A DNA stretch of 7,267 nucleotides from contig CALPUC020000043.1 in NCBI GenBank assembly GCA_943326655.2, positions 1 to 7,267 of the forward strand, in the 5' to 3' direction. A model generated the notes under the pieces. That model made no database searches. It saw nothing but the letters and a program-made list of their open reading frames with translations, and was not told where the DNA came from. Numbering within the stretch: position 1 is the first letter of the stretch; every line of letters begins with the position of its first letter. Below, in pieces: positions 6,744-7,267 of this stretch. The translations under genes and the position numbers were made by a program. The DNA comes from Rhodoluna limnophila. Its GTDB lineage: Bacteria > Actinomycetota > Actinomycetes > Actinomycetales > Microbacteriaceae.

Positions 6744-6771
6744 ATGTTAGACGCTTCTAGCCTAATGCCAA
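6744..6771 (-). promoter_or_regulatory. candidate sigma-70-type promoter of kgd
   Basis: On the minus strand TTGGCA (6766-6771; five of six against TTGACA) is followed after 16 nt by TAACAT (6744-6749; four of six against TATAAT). The expected start of transcription, 6-9 nt after the -10, leaves only about 3-6 nt before the GTG at 6731, so the kgd transcript would be nearly leaderless. This is a consensus match by eye only. Confidence 0.45.
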
Positions 6772-6775
6772 AGGG

Positions 6776-6781
6776 TATGCT
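6776..6781 (+). promoter_or_regulatory. weak candidate -10 box for the CNNM-family gene
   Basis: TATGCT matches the -10 consensus at four of six positions and lies 10 nt before the ATG at 6792, which has no Shine-Dalgarno. This would make a leaderless or nearly leaderless message. I found no good -35 at 16-19 nt upstream. The element lies only 4 bp from the -35 of the divergent kgd promoter, so the two promoters could interfere. Confidence 0.25.
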
Positions 6782-6791
6782 GTCTTTACAT

Positions 6792-7267
6792 ATGAATGAC
6801 TGGCTAATGCTCGGTGTTGGGGTGTTACTAACCCTCGGCACAGGTTTTTTTGTGGCGAGCGAGTTTTCTCTGGTAAATCTAGAACGAACCGACCTCGAAG
6901 CTAGAGCCGAACGTGGCGAGCGCAAATTAGGGCCGTCGATTAGGGCTCTGCGCAAAACCAGTACTCATCTATCCGGAGCTCAACTGGGCATCACTCTCAC
7001 CACAATGTTGACCGGTTTTATTTCGGAACCCGCTCTAACCTCGCTTCTCACTCAACCGCTAGTTTCGCTTGGTATTTCCAAAGACGCGGTACCTTCCATC
7101 GCACTATTTTTGGCCCTCACCCTGGCGACGGTTTTCTCTTTTCTTTTCGGTGAATTGATTCCAAAAAACCTCGCAATTTCTCTGCCTTTGGAAACAAACA
7201 AGTTTGTGATTCGTTTCCAGCTTGTGTTCACCTGGCTCACCGGTTTCCTAATCGCTTTTTTGAACGG
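6792..7267 (+). CDS. CNNM/CBS-domain membrane protein (HlyC/CorC, 'hemolysin' family), 3' end cut off
   Basis: The N-terminal 158 codons of an inner-membrane protein of the CNNM (DUF21) family, which in bacteria includes CorB/CorC-type magnesium transport proteins; 'hemolysin' is a historical label. TM1 is about residues 5-27, running into FVASEFSLV and the amphipathic LERTDLEARAERG. Next come HLSGAQLGITLTT (59-71) with the second hydrophobic segment, a third at about 101-119, the hallmark GELIPKNLAI (120-129), and the start of a fourth (about 139-158). The CBS pair and CorC-HlyC C-terminal domains expected next lie beyond the window. In-frame ATGs also occur at 6744, 6765 and 6777. I chose 6792 because MNDWLMLGVGVLL matches where family members begin, though no Shine-Dalgarno is present at any of them. 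The gene is divergent from kgd across 60 bp. Magnesium export or homeostasis is inferred from the family. Confidence 0.88.
   Translation, partial: MNDWLMLGVGVLLTLGTGFFVASEFSLVNLERTDLEARAERGERKLGPSIRALRKTSTHLSGAQLGITLTTMLTGFISEPALTSLLTQPLVSLGISKDAVPSIALFLALTLATVFSFLFGELIPKNLAISLPLETNKFVIRFQLVFTWLTGFLIAFLN

Noticed and set aside
6178..6744. 188-codon open frame on the plus strand opposite the start of kgd
   Set aside because: It lies wholly antisense to conserved Kgd E2-domain and linker coding sequence apart from its last few bases, its Val/Ala/Ser-rich translation matches no family I know, and it is explained by codon bias on the opposite strand.
1..7267. Insertion sequence, CRISPR array, tRNA/rRNA or multi-gene defence system
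   Set aside because: No transposase motifs, spaced repeats, tRNA-like cloverleaf or defence-type ATPase/helicase partner was seen on either strand.

Overview
This window looks like chromosomal sequence from a small-genome, moderate-GC actinobacterium, probably Microbacteriaceae (freshwater Luna-type such as Rhodoluna/Aquiluna is my best guess). The evidence is an RsrA-type zinc anti-sigma factor directly behind a SigR/SigH-type sigma factor, plus a single-chain Kgd/OdhA 2-oxoglutarate dehydrogenase that carries an E2-type domain but no lipoyl domain. Both arrangements are actinobacterial. The genus assignment is inference.

Layout, left to right: (1) the 3' part of a sigR-like gene (2-541, +), whose stop overlaps the GTG start of an rsrA-like gene (538-777, +). 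(2) An alpha/beta hydrolase on the minus strand (774-1646, or to 1670 with an upstream GTG), tail to tail with rsrA and sharing the palindrome CTAG as both stops. (3) A visibly more AT-rich NYN-domain nuclease-like gene (1721-2308, +), divergent from the hydrolase. (4) A perfect 10-bp hairpin (2314-2339) between the convergent NYN and SGNH-like genes, then about 75 bp in which I see nothing. (5) An SGNH/GDSL-like gene (2416-3024, -) that starts on TTG 8 bp behind kgd and has lost recognisable catalytic Ser and His residues. (6) kgd (3033-6731, -), which fills half the window. (7) A 60-bp divergent intergenic region with a good candidate kgd promoter. (8) The 5' part of a CNNM/CBS-domain (HlyC/CorC family) membrane protein gene (6792 to window end, +).

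Functionally, sigR-rsrA is a thiol-oxidative-stress switch: reduced, zinc-bound RsrA holds the sigma factor, and disulfide stress releases it. Kgd is the E1-type and E2-type core of the TCA-cycle 2-oxoglutarate dehydrogenase and must borrow lipoylated E2 and E3 proteins encoded elsewhere. The SGNH-like gene is probably co-transcribed and translationally coupled with kgd, but its role is unknown. The hydrolase and NYN genes look like accessory cargo between otherwise housekeeping blocks.

I do not see a mobile element, CRISPR array, RNA gene or multi-gene defence cassette. The points most worth a second look are the apparently catalytically dead SGNH protein coupled to kgd, the compositionally distinct NYN gene, and the short or absent leaders at the divergent kgd/CNNM promoters.
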